A stretch of DNA of 64,000 bases from Antennarius striatus. Its lineage: Eukaryota > Chordata > Actinopteri > Lophiiformes > Antennariidae. The notes under the pieces are model-generated. The model worked only from the letters and a program-made list of their open reading frames with translations, ran no database searches and had not been told where the DNA came from. The stretch lies in assembly GCF_040054535.1 (NCBI RefSeq), contig NC_090794.1, forward strand, positions 8,980,501 to 9,044,500, in the 5' to 3' direction. This document shows, in pieces, positions 1 through 12,502 of this stretch. A program made the translations under genes and the position numbers. Position 1 is the first letter of the stretch. Each line of letters begins with the position of its first letter.

Positions 1-3000
1 AAACTGAGACTTCCCCATGTCCGTGTGAGTGTAAACACTTGCCTTCTCCACACAGCTTCAACCGGCTAAAACCGGGACAAAAACGTCTCGGTGAATGTGA
101 TGGTATATACAGTATTTTGCTAAAGCAGAAGCATATGATGCAATGCTGGTGTTTATTGGGGAAAAAGCAGTAATTGTAGTATCAGTTCTATGTGAGCCCT
201 GACACATATGACCACCATGAATCAGCCTTTTCTCTTTCTCTGAAATCCGTCCCATCCCATCACAGTTTTTCCAGCCCTCGCTGGCTTAGCTCTCAGCCCC
301 AAATTTTATATGATCCCCTCTTTCAATAACCTCAGTTTGCTTTGATTACTTTAATCACCTTTGAATCTAACCAATCTTCAGTTTGCGGTAGCTTGGCACG
401 ACCCTTACTTGGTTGCATATGCGTGATTGAGGTGAGACACAGAACTTTGCTGCATGCAGTAGCTCCTTTGAGTCAGGGCTGAAGGGTTTCCTCGACAGTA
501 GAGAGGAAAACCTATGGGTGAGGGGTAGGGTGGTTGGAGGTGAAGGAGAGGGAGCAACCCAGACGGTGACTTGACTGGGGTCAGGTGTAAACATGTGCAC
601 AGCTGGCGGACAGATGTGCTCAGAGGAGAGCCAGTGACCATGTCTTTAGTTCCTTCCTCTCTGCTCACCTGACATTCATCTAATTTAGTAAGGAGAAAAA
701 AATCACATGCATGTAAAATCGTGTGCAGACATTTTAAAAAAGCATTCCCTGCAATGCAGACGGTAAGGAAAAAATAAGGGGTTAGGGCAAAGAAATCAAA
801 AGATCTGGTTACTCCAAAAGTGGCCTCTGCTCCTCCGTTACTTAGCTAGTCAAGTGAGTGTGTGGTCGATGAGAGAGAAAGTATAACATTTCCCATTTTC
901 TACTTTACTGGAGTGGTCTGGGAGACTCATCGGATGGGATTTAAAAAAGATCTTTCAGCGCACTTACATCCACGAACACACCATGATTACATTCCTTTCA
1001 CCCATCACTTTCTTTTTTCCTGCCTTTATTTGCTACATGCCAGGCCAGAGAGGACGGACGATTTTGTGCATTTTTGTGGATTTTCTGAGACCCCTAATCA
1101 AACTTTCAAACAAATGATCTCATGATGTAATGGACTGGAGAGTCACAAGCAACAACGAAACTATACCCTCTGCTGCTAGAGCAATAACCAAAAGTTTACA
1201 CCCCCCAAAAAATGTTCAAATATTTACCGACCTTAGTAAAACAATCGGGGATTATCCTGTATTGTTCCAACGCTGAGAGAAGACTCTCATGCTTTCCATA
1301 TTTTCCGCCGATTCCATGAGACTGAAAACAAGGAAGGGATCAGATCTAAATCTCTTTGTACATAAACTACCCATTGACTCACCGTCTTCCTGTCGGAAGG
1401 AGCAATTAGCTTTCCAAGACAAAGATCTCAGACATGTTAAACGGTGAAAATAAATAAATGTGGGTATTGCCGTTAGACTTTAGGCCCTGTTTCAATTAGA
1501 GCCGTGGTCTGTGTCTCTCACTGAGCTGCCGGCTCCTTCAATCGCTGTTTCTATGGGGACTTTTTAATTGCTATGTTTTAGCTGAGAGGGAAACAGAGAG
1601 GGGAAACGTACTGTATTCATCTCGGCCTCCCACTATGCTCCACTCATGAAGGCCCGGGGTGATTTGTCTCTTAAAGGTGGAAATGCCGTACAGTTGAAGT
1701 ACAGTGCCGCTCAAACAATGTGTTCATTCTTCCCATCATGAATGGAGATTTTCTTCCACGCGTCTTTTTTTCATTCTTTTCAGGATATTGATTTATGTGA
1801 CATAATTTATTATGACCAGTCACTCCTTCAATTTCAGCAGGTAAACTGATCTCGAGATTTGCCAAAATCACAACACCTTCAATATAAAAGCTTTTGACAA
1901 AGTCTGCACTCGATATTCATCATTAGGTTAGTGGCTGACATCTGTTAAGCCTTATATAACTGATAAAAGTAGTCTGTGGCTCTTATTTTAGGTATTGCAT
2001 TCCTTTTAAAACATTCCACGCAATCTGTTAAAATTGGTTATACTTTCGATGAAGTGTAAGATTTCAAATTCCTCCCTCTACTTTGCTTTTTCCATATGAA
2101 GCCAGTTGCAGCCATGTCAGCCATCGAAAAGAGGAGTCTGCTTGCAGAGATGACTGATGAGTGATGGTAGCCAGATCTGTGTGTGCTCTCTATCCTCTCA
2201 TCCAGACATTTGGGTCATAGAGTGAGAGCAGATACACACCTACTGATCCCTGTGATGTCAGATCAACAGTGTTTGTCAGCATCTTTGCACCGCTCTTCCT
2301 CTCTCTACCCTATCCGGTTGACTCTTTGTCTTCAGGCATCCCATTAATCATTTGCTACGACCCCAGATCTACCTTCGTGTCTGCACCCCGCTGGGACGAC
2401 GGTGCTTAATGGTTCCTTTGAGAGTGGGATCAATGTGAATTTTCTCAAAGATGTGATAATATGATGACGGTTACGCTGTTCTCGGGCATGGCATAACCTT
2501 TTTTTTTTTTTTTTTTCATCTCTCAACACTCATAATAAGCAATGTGTGCCTCCCATGATGATAGTTCTAGCGTTTGCCCTTCCCTCTCTCCCTTTCGTTG
2601 CGTGATTCCATGCAGACAGATGGTTTGAGTTTGAGCCCTGCGCCGTTCGCTCATATCAGAGGAGCTTTGAATTTATCTCACATCTTAATGGAGGACGGGG
2701 CAGATGGGGAGTTTGCAAACGCTTCCTCTCGCCCTCTTTAATACAGTATTTATTTGACTGGATAGAAGGAATGGGGCAAAATGGCCCCTGTGAGAAAGAG
2801 ACAGAGAAAGTGAGAGGCGCAGCAAGAAGGCTGTGCATTCAACTGTTAAGACTGCGGTTATGAGAGCTGTCAAATGCCTGTCTGTCTGATAATAAACCTC
2901 ATTACAAAACAATCAAACCCTCAACTTTGCCTCTCTATTAGGCAAAAAGTCTCTTGTTGCCTCTGGAAATGTTGCGTCAAAGCACTTTTTTACCCGAGCA

Positions 3001-5300
3001 TCCAGGCTAGTAAAAGTAATTAATGGTTTTCCTTGCCCCCCAGGCTTTTGTTAAAGCTTCACACATAATCTTGACCCTAAAGACACTGGAAATATATTGT
3101 GATAGTTGCGGTCATATTTATTTTAATGTTGGGCCATCGCAGTAGTTGCAGTATCACATTTCACTACAGTGGTCCGCTCACTTACTGAAAGATAAACTCC
3201 TTTTGTTGACCTAAAGTGGTTTGCTTACACTCCATCAATTGGTCAGTCAGTCAAGCAGCAGTTTTGGGAGGAGAGATGAACGGCTCAGCAGAAGTGGCAG
3301 GAGGAACAAAGGCTGGTTTATGGCGTGTGGCCATCAGACAGGCTGCATCAACACTGTCATCCACTGTCAGGACCCAAGAATAGTGCAGAGGGCTGAGTCA
3401 GCCTAGCAATAGCTACCCACAGCAAGGGGAAGGGAAGGCAGAAATGTGTGTGTACTCGCAGGATGGACAGATGCAAAAAGGAACGGAGAGAAAACAACCT
3501 CCTGTTAAAATGAGATCGTTAAGAATCCCTGCTGTTGGATTTGCTTTTTTGCCATTCACTGTTTGACTCTGTTCTTGACCTCATAGAACACAAACACGAA
3601 CGGGGAGTTCAGCCTCCGTAATGGCTTTGTTTACTGGAAATGCTGCTCAGCAGGGACAATAAAGACTTATGATGCATACAAGGCTCCTGCCGACCTTTAC
3701 TGTTGTGGCCTAATATAACTTCCATGCCCACACATGCACATGTATGCTACACATGAATAAAACAGATGCTAAAAAAGATACTTATGACCTTTATAACTAA
3801 AGAATAGTGATTCATCTATGGGATGAATCATGGGGAAAAGATGCACCACCTTAGTGGCATTTAATGAAATCCAAATATATATTTGTCTCTGTTTAATTAA
3901 AATATACATTCAAGATTTGCATCTTTTCATAGCACCAACATGAAAACACATTGCTTAAGGAGCTACTGTTTGTAGCAACCGGACGCAGCATTGTCGTAGA
4001 CTGAGGATGTTTTGTGTTGAGGGGGTGAGCTGTTTATTTTCTTTATTGCGTCGTTCTATCGGCTGCATGCGGAGCACGTGCGAATTTTCATTTGGAAGAG
4101 ATCTCCTTGTGATTTTCCTGTTGCGGAGCGCAGAAACGTGTGGTGTAGAAGCTCAAAGCTCTCGCCCACATCAAAAGACACCATCCGGACTTACAGCCAC
4201 AAGCTCTCCCTCTCCTCCCCCTCTCAGGCGTAATAACAGAGCCATCAAATAGCCATATTTATAATCTCTGAACAGGCCAATTTTAAAGTGGTCAACTCCA
4301 GAGGTATAGGAATTGTTGAGAGCAATTTGTGGTTTACATACTTAAAGAGGCACCATCCCAGTGGCAAATGAAATAAAGTCAGCATCCTTTTTTCCATTTG
4401 TCATTATGAAAACTGGGTCCAATTGCATCTTTGGGTTTATTCAGATATCACTTAAAAATATTATATTCATATCTGATTGAATAAAAAGTATTTTGTTAGA
4501 TTTCTCCATGCAGAAATTGGAGCATTCATTCTTTATCAAGATGGAATAATGAGATTGCACCAGCCCGGTGTGATTAGAATAACTACATATTATCAATAGA
4601 CAACGAAGTTTAAATCAATACGTGAAATGCTTCTAAACACACTTGATCCACAATATTCATCAGGAGTGAAACAGTAGAATTCAGGGGCGATCAAGGAAAA
4701 TCTGAACTCGAGCAAACAGCATCTGGCCAAGCGACATACTGTGAGCAGAAACAGCAGCAGATCAGCATACATGAATTCATTCATCTGGTCATTATTAGAA
4801 AGCGATGGAGCCAAGTGCTGCAGCCAGTTTCCAGCACCCTGTCAGTCCCCTGATCTGACACTGATGAAAAATACAGTGTGTTTTGTTCACCGCAACATTA
4901 ACATTCTGTTTTCTCTATATGTTATCGAATCGCTTCCAAGTGTTGACCTGTGTTGTTGCTGCGCTGTGTAACTTAATTCACCCTTACTTTTTGGTGTACT
5001 CTGCTGTTTCCTTTATGACTCATTGTAATGGATGCACCTATTAATCAATTGAAAATGAGAAGATTCATCTGATCACAGCTATTTAAGCAATCTAAGCTGC
5101 GTTTTAGTTAAAAGTTGCCAAAAATGAATGGGCGGAGCTAACTTTGCTCACCAAGACATACTGACTGGTGAAAAAAAATTAGATTTTGACCGTTTAGATG
5201 GCAGTACATGAGGCCATATATTTATTTATTCATTTTCTTGAAGGTGAGACAATCAGTGTCTTCTTCAGTGTCACTGGTTTTATGATGGAGCTCATCCAAG
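1..5300. other. Non-coding region with no supported gene
   Basis: I see no exon with a recognisable protein, no RNA gene and no clear transposon in this stretch. The open frames on both strands are short, overlap one another and lack recognisable domains. It is fairly balanced in base composition compared with the AT-rich DNA after about 19 kb and contains only short homopolymers, such as a T tract near 2,500. It could hold introns or regulatory DNA of a gene outside the window, but nothing in the sequence shows that directly. Confidence 0.5.
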
Positions 5301-5302
5301 CT

Positions 5303-5577
5303 GACAGTAGGTGAGTACACTCAGGGTAAGTTGCCAGTTTATTGCGGAGCCACAAAAAAGACAGACACCCATTCACACTCACAGTCACATTCACGGTCAA
5401 TTAATAATGACAAATTTATTAAGTTACATGGTTTTGGAGTTTGGACGTAGGAAAAACCCTGAGAGAATCCACACAGACACAGGGAGAACTTGTAAACTCT
5501 GCACAGAAAAGTGGAATTTAACCAAAGACCTTCTTGATGTGAGGCAACAGCACAACCCATTATGCCAATGCTGCCCT
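5303..5577 (-). repeat. Interspersed repeat, SINE/LINE-tail type, antisense copy
   Basis: Read on the minus strand this contains the elements of a widespread fish repeat: a run resembling 'tttctgtgcagagtttacaa', then 'tctgtgtggattctctcag', then a stretch ending near 'ccctgagtgtactcacctac'. The same building blocks, diverged, recur on the plus strand at 5,622-5,806, 34,541-34,871 and 57,655-57,865. I know the family from fish genomes but cannot give its formal name from sequence alone. Confidence 0.65.
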
Positions 5578-5621
5578 TATCTCTTTAGGTACGTACATAT
5601 GTATGTATGCATGTATGTACG

Positions 5622-5806
5622 TGCATGCTCTCCCCGTGTCTGCGTGGGTTCTCTCCAGGCTCCCCAGTTTCCTCCCACCTCCAAAAACATGCAGTTCAGG
5701 TGAATTGACCCTCCAAAGTTTCCTGTAGCTGTGAGTGTGTGTGTGAGTGCTTGTCTGTGTCTACATGTTTACATGTAGGAAGCGACGATGAATGAATGAA
5801 TGAATT
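5622..5806 (+). repeat. Interspersed repeat, same family, sense copy
   Basis: This holds the 3' part of the same repeat as the neighbouring antisense copy, with the diagnostic words 'ctccccgtgtctgcgtgggt', 'cctcccacctccaaaaacat' and a tail of ATGA units near 5,788. It is preceded by a short ATGT/ACGT-rich tract. With the antisense copy it forms an inverted pair separated by about 45 bp. Confidence 0.65.
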
Positions 5807-5810
5807 AAAG

Positions 5811-7505
5811 GGGGGTGGGCTAATAGCACAGCTGGTATATTTTTGAAACAAAGACATCTGCAGTTTTAAATCACACTAACATTTACAGTATATCTAATAC
5901 TTAAATCTACATAAGAACAGTTATGCCCCAGTTGCAAATCATTCACGAATTTTGGGCTGACCTGATAATGATGGATCTACCTATGTACACTGTTTACTGA
6001 TGCTGAATCGTCTCAGACCCCAGGGTGTTTGGACTGTGTGATAAGCAATGCCAGACCCACAGCTATTAACTCCAGCCCCCTTTCATCTCTATGTCCTTTT
6101 TCTTCTCTCCCTGCCCCAGAAGGGTTGTGCTCATGCATGCTACCATCATAATCAGCCATTCTCATATTCTAATGGGCAAAAAAAAAAGCATAATTCACAC
6201 ATGTGCATGGATGACCGGAATATATCAAGAGACAGCTGGCGTGAAATTGGCCTCTCATTTTGTTACATCCTACGAAGCGGTGATGTATTGTAATTGTCAG
6301 TGTTCGTGTGTTTGTCCGTCCGTCCACCAAATATCTTCACAACCATTGTAGATAGAAAGATGAAAGAAAAAGCACATTATTCAGGAGGCAAAGGGGATGA
6401 AAATGAGATGATGACCTTGACCTTGAGAAAACTAGGTCAAGGTCAAATTTCAACTGTTATACTTTTTTAGGTACACATCTCTGAAACCTGATGAGATATA
6501 ATCACATCAGGTGATTATATCATTTGATGTGGCATGGCACTGAATGCCTTGTTTTACTTTGTAAAAGAGTCAATTGGAATTGATAGAAGTGAAACATAAG
6601 GAATAAACAATGAGAAAAAGAGGCCAAACAGAGGGAGCAATGTGAAAACACTGCCAAATTACATCAATGTCTGAGCAGGAAGGAAGCTGGGCTTTATACA
6701 GTCCTCAACAACTTCCTGTTAAACATCCGCAAATAAAACTCACAAAAGGATTACGAAAAGAGTATACCAGAAACTCAGCGTCATCTAAACACTCACTGTG
6801 TATTTATGTGACTGAATGTAGGAAGTCAGCCACTGCTGGGTTCCTCTGAGCATGGTGCATCATATAGACGAGGATGTTATCAACTTGGCAGTGATGAGAG
6901 ATGAATGGTGTCCCATGGGGGGCAACCTTAAGCCCCTGCACATGTGCACGGTGCTACCACCCACACTAAATATGACTCCCGGATACTTTTCCAACTTCTG
7001 ACTCTGTCCATAAATCAGCAGCAGGACAGCACGGCTCGGACTTGGCAGGGTATCAGACGCGCCCCCAGTGACTAGGCCTGTCCGTCATGCCGCCGCTGCG
7101 CCCCGAGCAGCTTAATTAATGTGGCAATTGAAGGCTGCATATCGTAATGAACACACAGCCCCTTCTATCTGCACCTTCCTGGGCTTGTTATTCTTGGTCG
7201 CCGTCAAGGATATGTCCCTGTGTACGTTGGGATATTTATAGGTAATGGATCTATTAAAATGCATGAGAACGAATTAAAAAACAAATAAATGCAAAGGTGC
7301 TCAAATGAGCCTGGAATGTTTGGATAAGGGATTTTTGGTTTGATGTGTTTTCACAGCGTAACTGTCGAATTTATCACCTTCACTTTTGTTGGTGTTACTC
7401 TGTCGCCTCATTTCTTCATTAAGAACACACAGGCTGTTTCTACTTGGAAGATTTTTCATTTTTATGAGGAGTCCCACTCGCTGTAGTGTAAAATATGCTG
7501 AGGAA
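5811..7505. other. Non-coding region
   Basis: No exon or RNA gene is supported. Around 6,300-6,450 there is a repeat-like segment with alternating 'gaccttgaccttgag' and 'aggtcaaggtcaaa' words, which form a short inverted repeat. The part around 7,080-7,150 is richer in G and C and contains TTAATTAA-type homeobox-like words, but I have no evidence of function. Confidence 0.4.
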
Positions 7506-7808
7506 GCTGACCTTCTTCTTTTTCTTCTTCTTCTTCTCCTTTCGGCTTTTCCCTTAAGGGGTCGCCACAGAGAATCAGTTTCCTCCATCTAACCCTGTCT
7601 TCTGCATCCTCTTCTCTCACACCAACTACCTTCATGTCCTCTTTCACTACATCCATAAACCTCCTCTTTGGTCTTCCTCTAGATCTCCTGCCTGGCAGTT
7701 CAAAACTCGGCATCCTTCTACGAACATATTCACTATCTCTCCTCTGGACATGTCCAAACCATCTCAGTCTGGCCACTCTGTCTCCTGTCTTTTCCTCAGT
7801 GACACTGT

Positions 7809-7816
7809 CTCTAGAC
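7809..7816 (+). repeat. 8-bp target-site duplication, left copy
   Basis: CTCTAGAC stands immediately before the left terminal inverted repeat of the hAT-like element. The identical octamer follows the right end at 8,912-8,919. Eight base pairs is the target duplication length of the hAT superfamily. Confidence 0.9.
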
Positions 7817-8911
7817 CAGTGGTTCTTAACCTTGTTGGAGGTTAAGAACCATGCCGGTTTCATATGCTCACTCACCGATCCCTTCTTTAGTAAAAATTTT
7901 TTATTTTTTTTTCCAAATATAAGACATAAGTACAGTATTTTCTGCACTATAAGGCGCACTAGATTATAAGGCGCACCTTCAATGAATGGCCTTTTTTAAA
8001 AAAAAATTTCATACATACACTGGATTATAAAACACATCTGAGAACTCATCTTCAATGAACGGTCTATTTTAAAACTTTTTTCATTTATAAGGCACATTGG
8101 ATTATAAGAAATTGAGAAAATTAAAGGCTTTTAGATGCAGAAAATACTGTATATGTTTTACTGGTGTAGTTAATGAATTGTGCATTAATGTCACCTTTTT
8201 CAAAGAACAAAACCAAGACAGTCCATGAACTCATAGGAAATGACCTACCTGCAAATCAGTGTGACTTCTGCTGTTGTTACTGAGAGACCAGTTCAGAGAT
8301 GCGTGGCTTCACCTTGGCAAGTGCTACTCTTATGTCATTTTCACAGCAAAGTCTGTTTCTTTTGTTTTCCATGCAGCTTACGGAAGTGTTCCTTTATTTT
8401 TGCCAGTGCGAGACTAGAGTTGCTCAACTTGACATTGCAAATCATGCAGAACACTGACTCCCATCACGTTCCGTTATATACTACATGTAAATTCACGTTG
8501 CACATATTCGTCCGACCACTTTCTTTTTTTGCTCAACATAGTTACTATGAATTAAAATATTAAGAAAGCAATCAGATGACTTACCATCATGACAGGCAAA
8601 AATTGACTACTGAGTGCGCAAAATCCCCTGTAGCACAGGTAGGCTAATCAATGTAGCGTCACGTGATCACCTGCAGCCAGTGATGCTAAGGGGGGCGTGT
8701 CATCACGAACTGACACGATGTGTCAAACGTACACAGTGATTCGTGTATGTTCGGCAAAAACACCTGACACGATGTGTCGGATGTTTTGATACATCGTGTC
8801 AAGACAAAACATCGTGTCGGGTGTTTTGTCTTGACCTCCGTCTCGGCCGAACCCCTGAGACTGACTCACCGAACCCCTAGGGTTCGATCGAACCCAGGTT
8901 AAGAACCACTG
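7817..8911. mobile_element. Non-autonomous hAT-type (Charlie-like) DNA transposon
   Basis: The element is 1,095 bp long. It begins CAGTGGTTCTTAACCT and ends AGGTTAAGAACCACTG, a 16-bp perfect terminal inverted repeat, and is flanked by an exact 8-bp duplication. CAGTGGTTCT at the tip is typical of Charlie-type hAT elements. It has no transposase frame, so it depended on another copy for movement. Inside are a nested TA-flanked MITE (7,933-8,149), an imperfect long hairpin around 8,756-8,832, and a 16-bp perfect palindrome gggttcgatcgaaccc near 8,880. Removing it together with one octamer restores continuity of the host LINE, which supports the boundaries. Confidence 0.92.
7933..8149. mobile_element. 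Nested MITE with 14-bp inverted ends and TA duplication
   Basis: The element starts CAGTATTTTCTGCA and ends TGCAGAAAATACTG, an exact 14-bp inverted repeat, with TA on both sides. This is the signature of a Tc1/mariner-superfamily MITE of 217 bp. Internally it repeats the words 'ttataaggc' and 'cttcaatgaa' several times. It has no coding capacity. It lies inside the hAT element, so it is the youngest layer of a three-level nest. Confidence 0.8.
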
Positions 8912-8919
8912 CTCTAGAC
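8912..8919 (+). repeat. 8-bp target-site duplication, right copy
   Basis: CTCTAGAC directly follows the right terminal inverted repeat and is identical to the left octamer at 7,809-7,816. Confidence 0.9.
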
Positions 8920-8999
8920 CAAACAACATCGCTGGTCTCACCACAGTTTTGTACACCTTTCCATTCCTAATGGAGTTAAAACACCAGTCCAATATCTCT

Positions 9000-11975
9000 T
9001 TTCAAAGAGGAGAAATAAAAGGTTCACCTTAACTAACCAAGTGATGACAGGCGTGTAATTGTAGCTCTTTTTTCCACCATTGAACATAGTGGATCTCTGG
9101 GCTCAGTGGAGGGTTATAACTCCTAGAGCTCATTGCTCAGCCTCATATGGTAGTATTTCTCTGAGGAGAGGGGGAAACTGAATAAACCTGACAGCCTCAG
9201 GTAGAGGTTAATGTGTCTCCATTTGTAACTCTTTGCTGTGAATAATGCCACCTCCCATAGTTATAGACTTAATAAATCATGTGCACAATATTTAGCGATA
9301 CTCCAGCTTGAGACAGCCTGATTTATGACAAAAACTTCTCTTCCTTTATTGCCCCACCACCACCATCACCACCACCTCCTCTACTGAAGCAACCATCCCT
9401 TCAGCTTTCTGTAGCTCTACTCCTGGTGTCTGGACAGTGAGTTAGTACCACAGTTAGCAAAACAACACACGTACATGGGAAAAGGATCTGCTTCCAGGGA
9501 GGGCTAATAGGATGTGACATCATTTATGGTTGACTGGGGGTAATTTGTGACATGGCAGCTCTCTACGGCAGGATGTTTTTCAGTGATATTTTTCTTGGTT
9601 TCAAAACCAAGTAAGTCCACACACTGGAAGGTCGGAGAGTGTTCGAACCGACAGCAAAGGACCTGGCTGCACAAATCATCAGCTCTGATCAGGTCAACCC
9701 TGGCCTTGGCTGGGGAAGCGAACCTTTATATGAATTTGGCCCTTCCTCCCTCTGAATCATGTCACAGGGCTTTTGGTGCCGATGTAGTTACACGGCCGTA
9801 ATGCACTTTCCAGATCAGCAGAGATAAATCAACATACTGTCTGTCAGGGCCCACACTTGAGAGGCATTCATAAGACTTTAATCTGTAAATTTGAGGTACC
9901 TGCGGAGATTTTATGTATGTCCAATACTAATAAACTTGCAGCACTTTTAAAATGTTCTTGTCCAGTAACAAGTCAAACACTCAAGCATGATTTTTGGCTC
10001 AGACCATGTGCCATTTCTCAAGCTTCTTGGTTTTGTTGTACTGGGAAAACCTTGAGACAGTTCACTTTGAACTCCAATCCAATTTCTCTTTGCAACTTGA
10101 AACCATAAAGAGCCATTTTTAAAGAGCCTTTGTTTCAGTTATTGGAGAAAGGAAACAGTCTTTCTTGGACATGTTTGTAATCAAAATAGCATATCCTTTG
10201 TTTTACCGCGCTTCTATTTGTTATGGCTTCACGTCTCTATTTCTACTGAGTAAAAAAAGGCTCCTTGGTTAACTTTCGACTGTGGGTGCGAGTTGGTGTC
10301 TCTTTGTGTTTTAGCAAGTCATAAAGAAAGCTTTGGCATAGTCATTTAGTAGTTTTCAGTCCCGGAGGAGTGAAGGGTGCAAACCCAATAATCTTGTTTG
10401 ACATTTGGGAGCGGGGGCAGAGAGGGGAAGGGTGTCCTACAATGCAAGTGCAAAAACAAACAGCATGTGAGTGTGTGAAGGGGAGTGGGAGGCGCTGCTC
10501 ACCACTTTGGAGCAGCGTAAACTCACATACTCCACACACACATGCAAACGCCTAACAATCCCTGTGTGTGTGAGAGTCAGACTTTGATCTGGTCCACTTC
10601 ACACACATGCGTATTTTGACAAGCAAAAGTTCCTCGATATCCAAAATGGTCTCGCTTACTCTCTGTAGTTCTTTCTGTGTAGGCTGAGGGGATCTAATCC
10701 TGTTAAGAGCTGTCAGGACTAATACATAGACAGGTCAAACTACCACTGCTGCCCCTCCAGCACCCTCCCCTGACATCAGTGGTGTTGAAATGAAAGAAAG
10801 AAAAAAAAAAAGAACAACTGTGTTTTTGATTTAAGTGGTTACTATGAAGCCATCAAAAGCATTTCTTGACTATATAATGAAAGTATGATCCATCCCTTCT
10901 TTATCAAGTTGACCTTGTGTGGTCATCTTATATTTATCTACAGTATATGTATGCATAGTACATGCACATTTTCATACAGGATTATGTATAATTCACTTTA
11001 TTTTCAAGTCCAGGATTTCATTGGTGTCAAACTTCTGAGGGCTTAAATTGATGAATCTCTACTGCTCAATGCTTTAAAAAATAAAGACTGTTTTCTACCC
11101 TGATTTCATACTTGTCTCTCAAGCATTCGGCTTAGTAGCTGTAGTCAAGTTTTACCGCAGTGCACAGCAGTGGTCCTGTTTGGCCTCACTTAAAGGACAC
11201 GGGAATCTCTTTATGACAGCTACTCTTAACTAATGGCTCATTCTTCAGAGAGGCTGGACACATAATACTTTCAGCAGCAGTGAAACAGCGCTGCCCAGTC
11301 TTGTGCATGTGAGCTGTTGAGCAGACATGAACACAGTAACCGACTGCATATATATATGTGCATGTGTTCACATATAATGGTCTGGCCCTGCCATTATTGG
11401 ACGTTGCATGTTGACCCATGGGACAGGGTTCACACTGAGGCACAAGCTGCAGCACACAAACACACGCTGTGGTTTCTCTTGCGGCTGCTCATCTTGTTCG
11501 GGCTGACGAGCATTAGCAGGCTGGCCTGCTTTGCTGCCCCCCCCCCCCACACACACACACACACACACATACACCCGTCCCCAGGGGATCACACAGCATC
11601 GCTGGGCGCTCACATCCTTGGCTGTGGGCGCTAAGCCAGCAGCTGGGGCCGAGGCCTGGGGGACACATGGAGGCCGCGGAAGAAATCTGAGAGGAAGAAG
11701 GAAAAAAATGTGGATGTGAGGAGGCTGGGATAAAGGAAAAGGGGAGACATGGAGGTTGGTGGGGGTCACCTATCACATAGTTTATCATATACAAATGTTC
11801 AGAGTGTGGCTGTCATCCTGGAGGCAGGGGCAGGGTTGAGACGTGAAGAGTAAATGTCTGTGTGCTGATGGAAATGAGGTGTCACCATAGCCTTTGTATG
11901 AAAGCTTTGAAGGGGGTTCCCTACCTTTAACATAATCTCTCCATATAAATGAAAGATTAGTGATACAGTGGTACT
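9000..11975. other. Non-coding region
   Basis: No supported exon or RNA gene. Simple sequence includes a CAC/ACC tract near 9,355, a poly-A tract near 10,800 and a C-rich stretch joined to a short CA repeat at about 11,540-11,570. The open frames here run through low-complexity DNA. Confidence 0.45.
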
Positions 11976-12502
11976 TCGAGATATGACCGGCTCGACATAC
12001 GAAGTTGTTTGAGATACAAGCCATAACACTGTACATGTTTTTGCTTGACATACGAGCAAAATGCCCAGTTGTGCTTCTGGACACCACTGCTGGTTGGCGG
12101 ATGAATACAACATCGGCTGAGTCCGCATCTCATTCTTTCTCATGTGTTGGTGGATGGATACAACATCAGCTAAGACCAGATCTAGTTCTCTTTTGTGGAG
12201 TAAAGACACAGGGCGATTGCACTCTGATTTTTGCCTGTCTTTGCATACTTTATCATAGTTTATATTTAAGTATGCAGAGGCATAGTTTGTAGTTAATTGG
12301 ATGGTAAAATATATATTTATTGGTTAATAAAATGTGTTTTTCTTTTCATAATTTAGAGGGGTTTGGGGCTTTTTTACAAGGCTGGAACTGATTAAGACAA
12401 TTTTAGTTATATCAAATGGTAAAATATTGTTTGACTTAGGAGTTGTTTGACTTATGAGCTCAGTCACAGAATGGATTAGACTTGTATCTCAAGGTACTAC
12501 TG
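11976..12502. mobile_element. Pogo/Tigger-like MITE with TA duplication
   Basis: The 527-bp element begins CAGTGGTACTTCGAGATA and ends TATCTCAAGGTACTACTG. The ends are inverted repeats with two mismatches, flanked by TA. The word 'gacatacgag' and similar ones recur near both ends, giving longer sub-terminal inverted repeats. No transposase is encoded. TIR sequences of this kind are known from the pogo/Tigger branch of Tc1/mariner elements; the assignment rests on the ends only. Confidence 0.85.

Larger units (their letters stand above)
7510..8998 (-). mobile_element. LINE reverse-transcriptase 3'-end relic, split by a hAT insertion
   Basis: On the minus strand the piece 8,998-8,920 encodes a short RT tract ending 'KTVVRPAMLFGLE'. 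The piece 7,808-7,550 encodes 'RLRWFGHVQRRDSEYVRRRM', a GRRSRGRPKRR stretch and 'EDAEDRVRWRKLI', which is the conserved C-terminus of a fish LINE polyprotein. The 3' end is the familiar 'ttaaggggtcgccacagaga' word (as read on plus) next to a CTT repeat. A 1.1-kb DNA transposon separates the two pieces. Compared with full-length relatives known to me, residues also seem to be missing between the pieces. It is a dead 5'-truncated copy. Confidence 0.85.

Noticed and set aside
5311..5703. A 130-codon plus-strand frame
   Set aside because: It runs across two oppositely oriented copies of a non-coding interspersed repeat.
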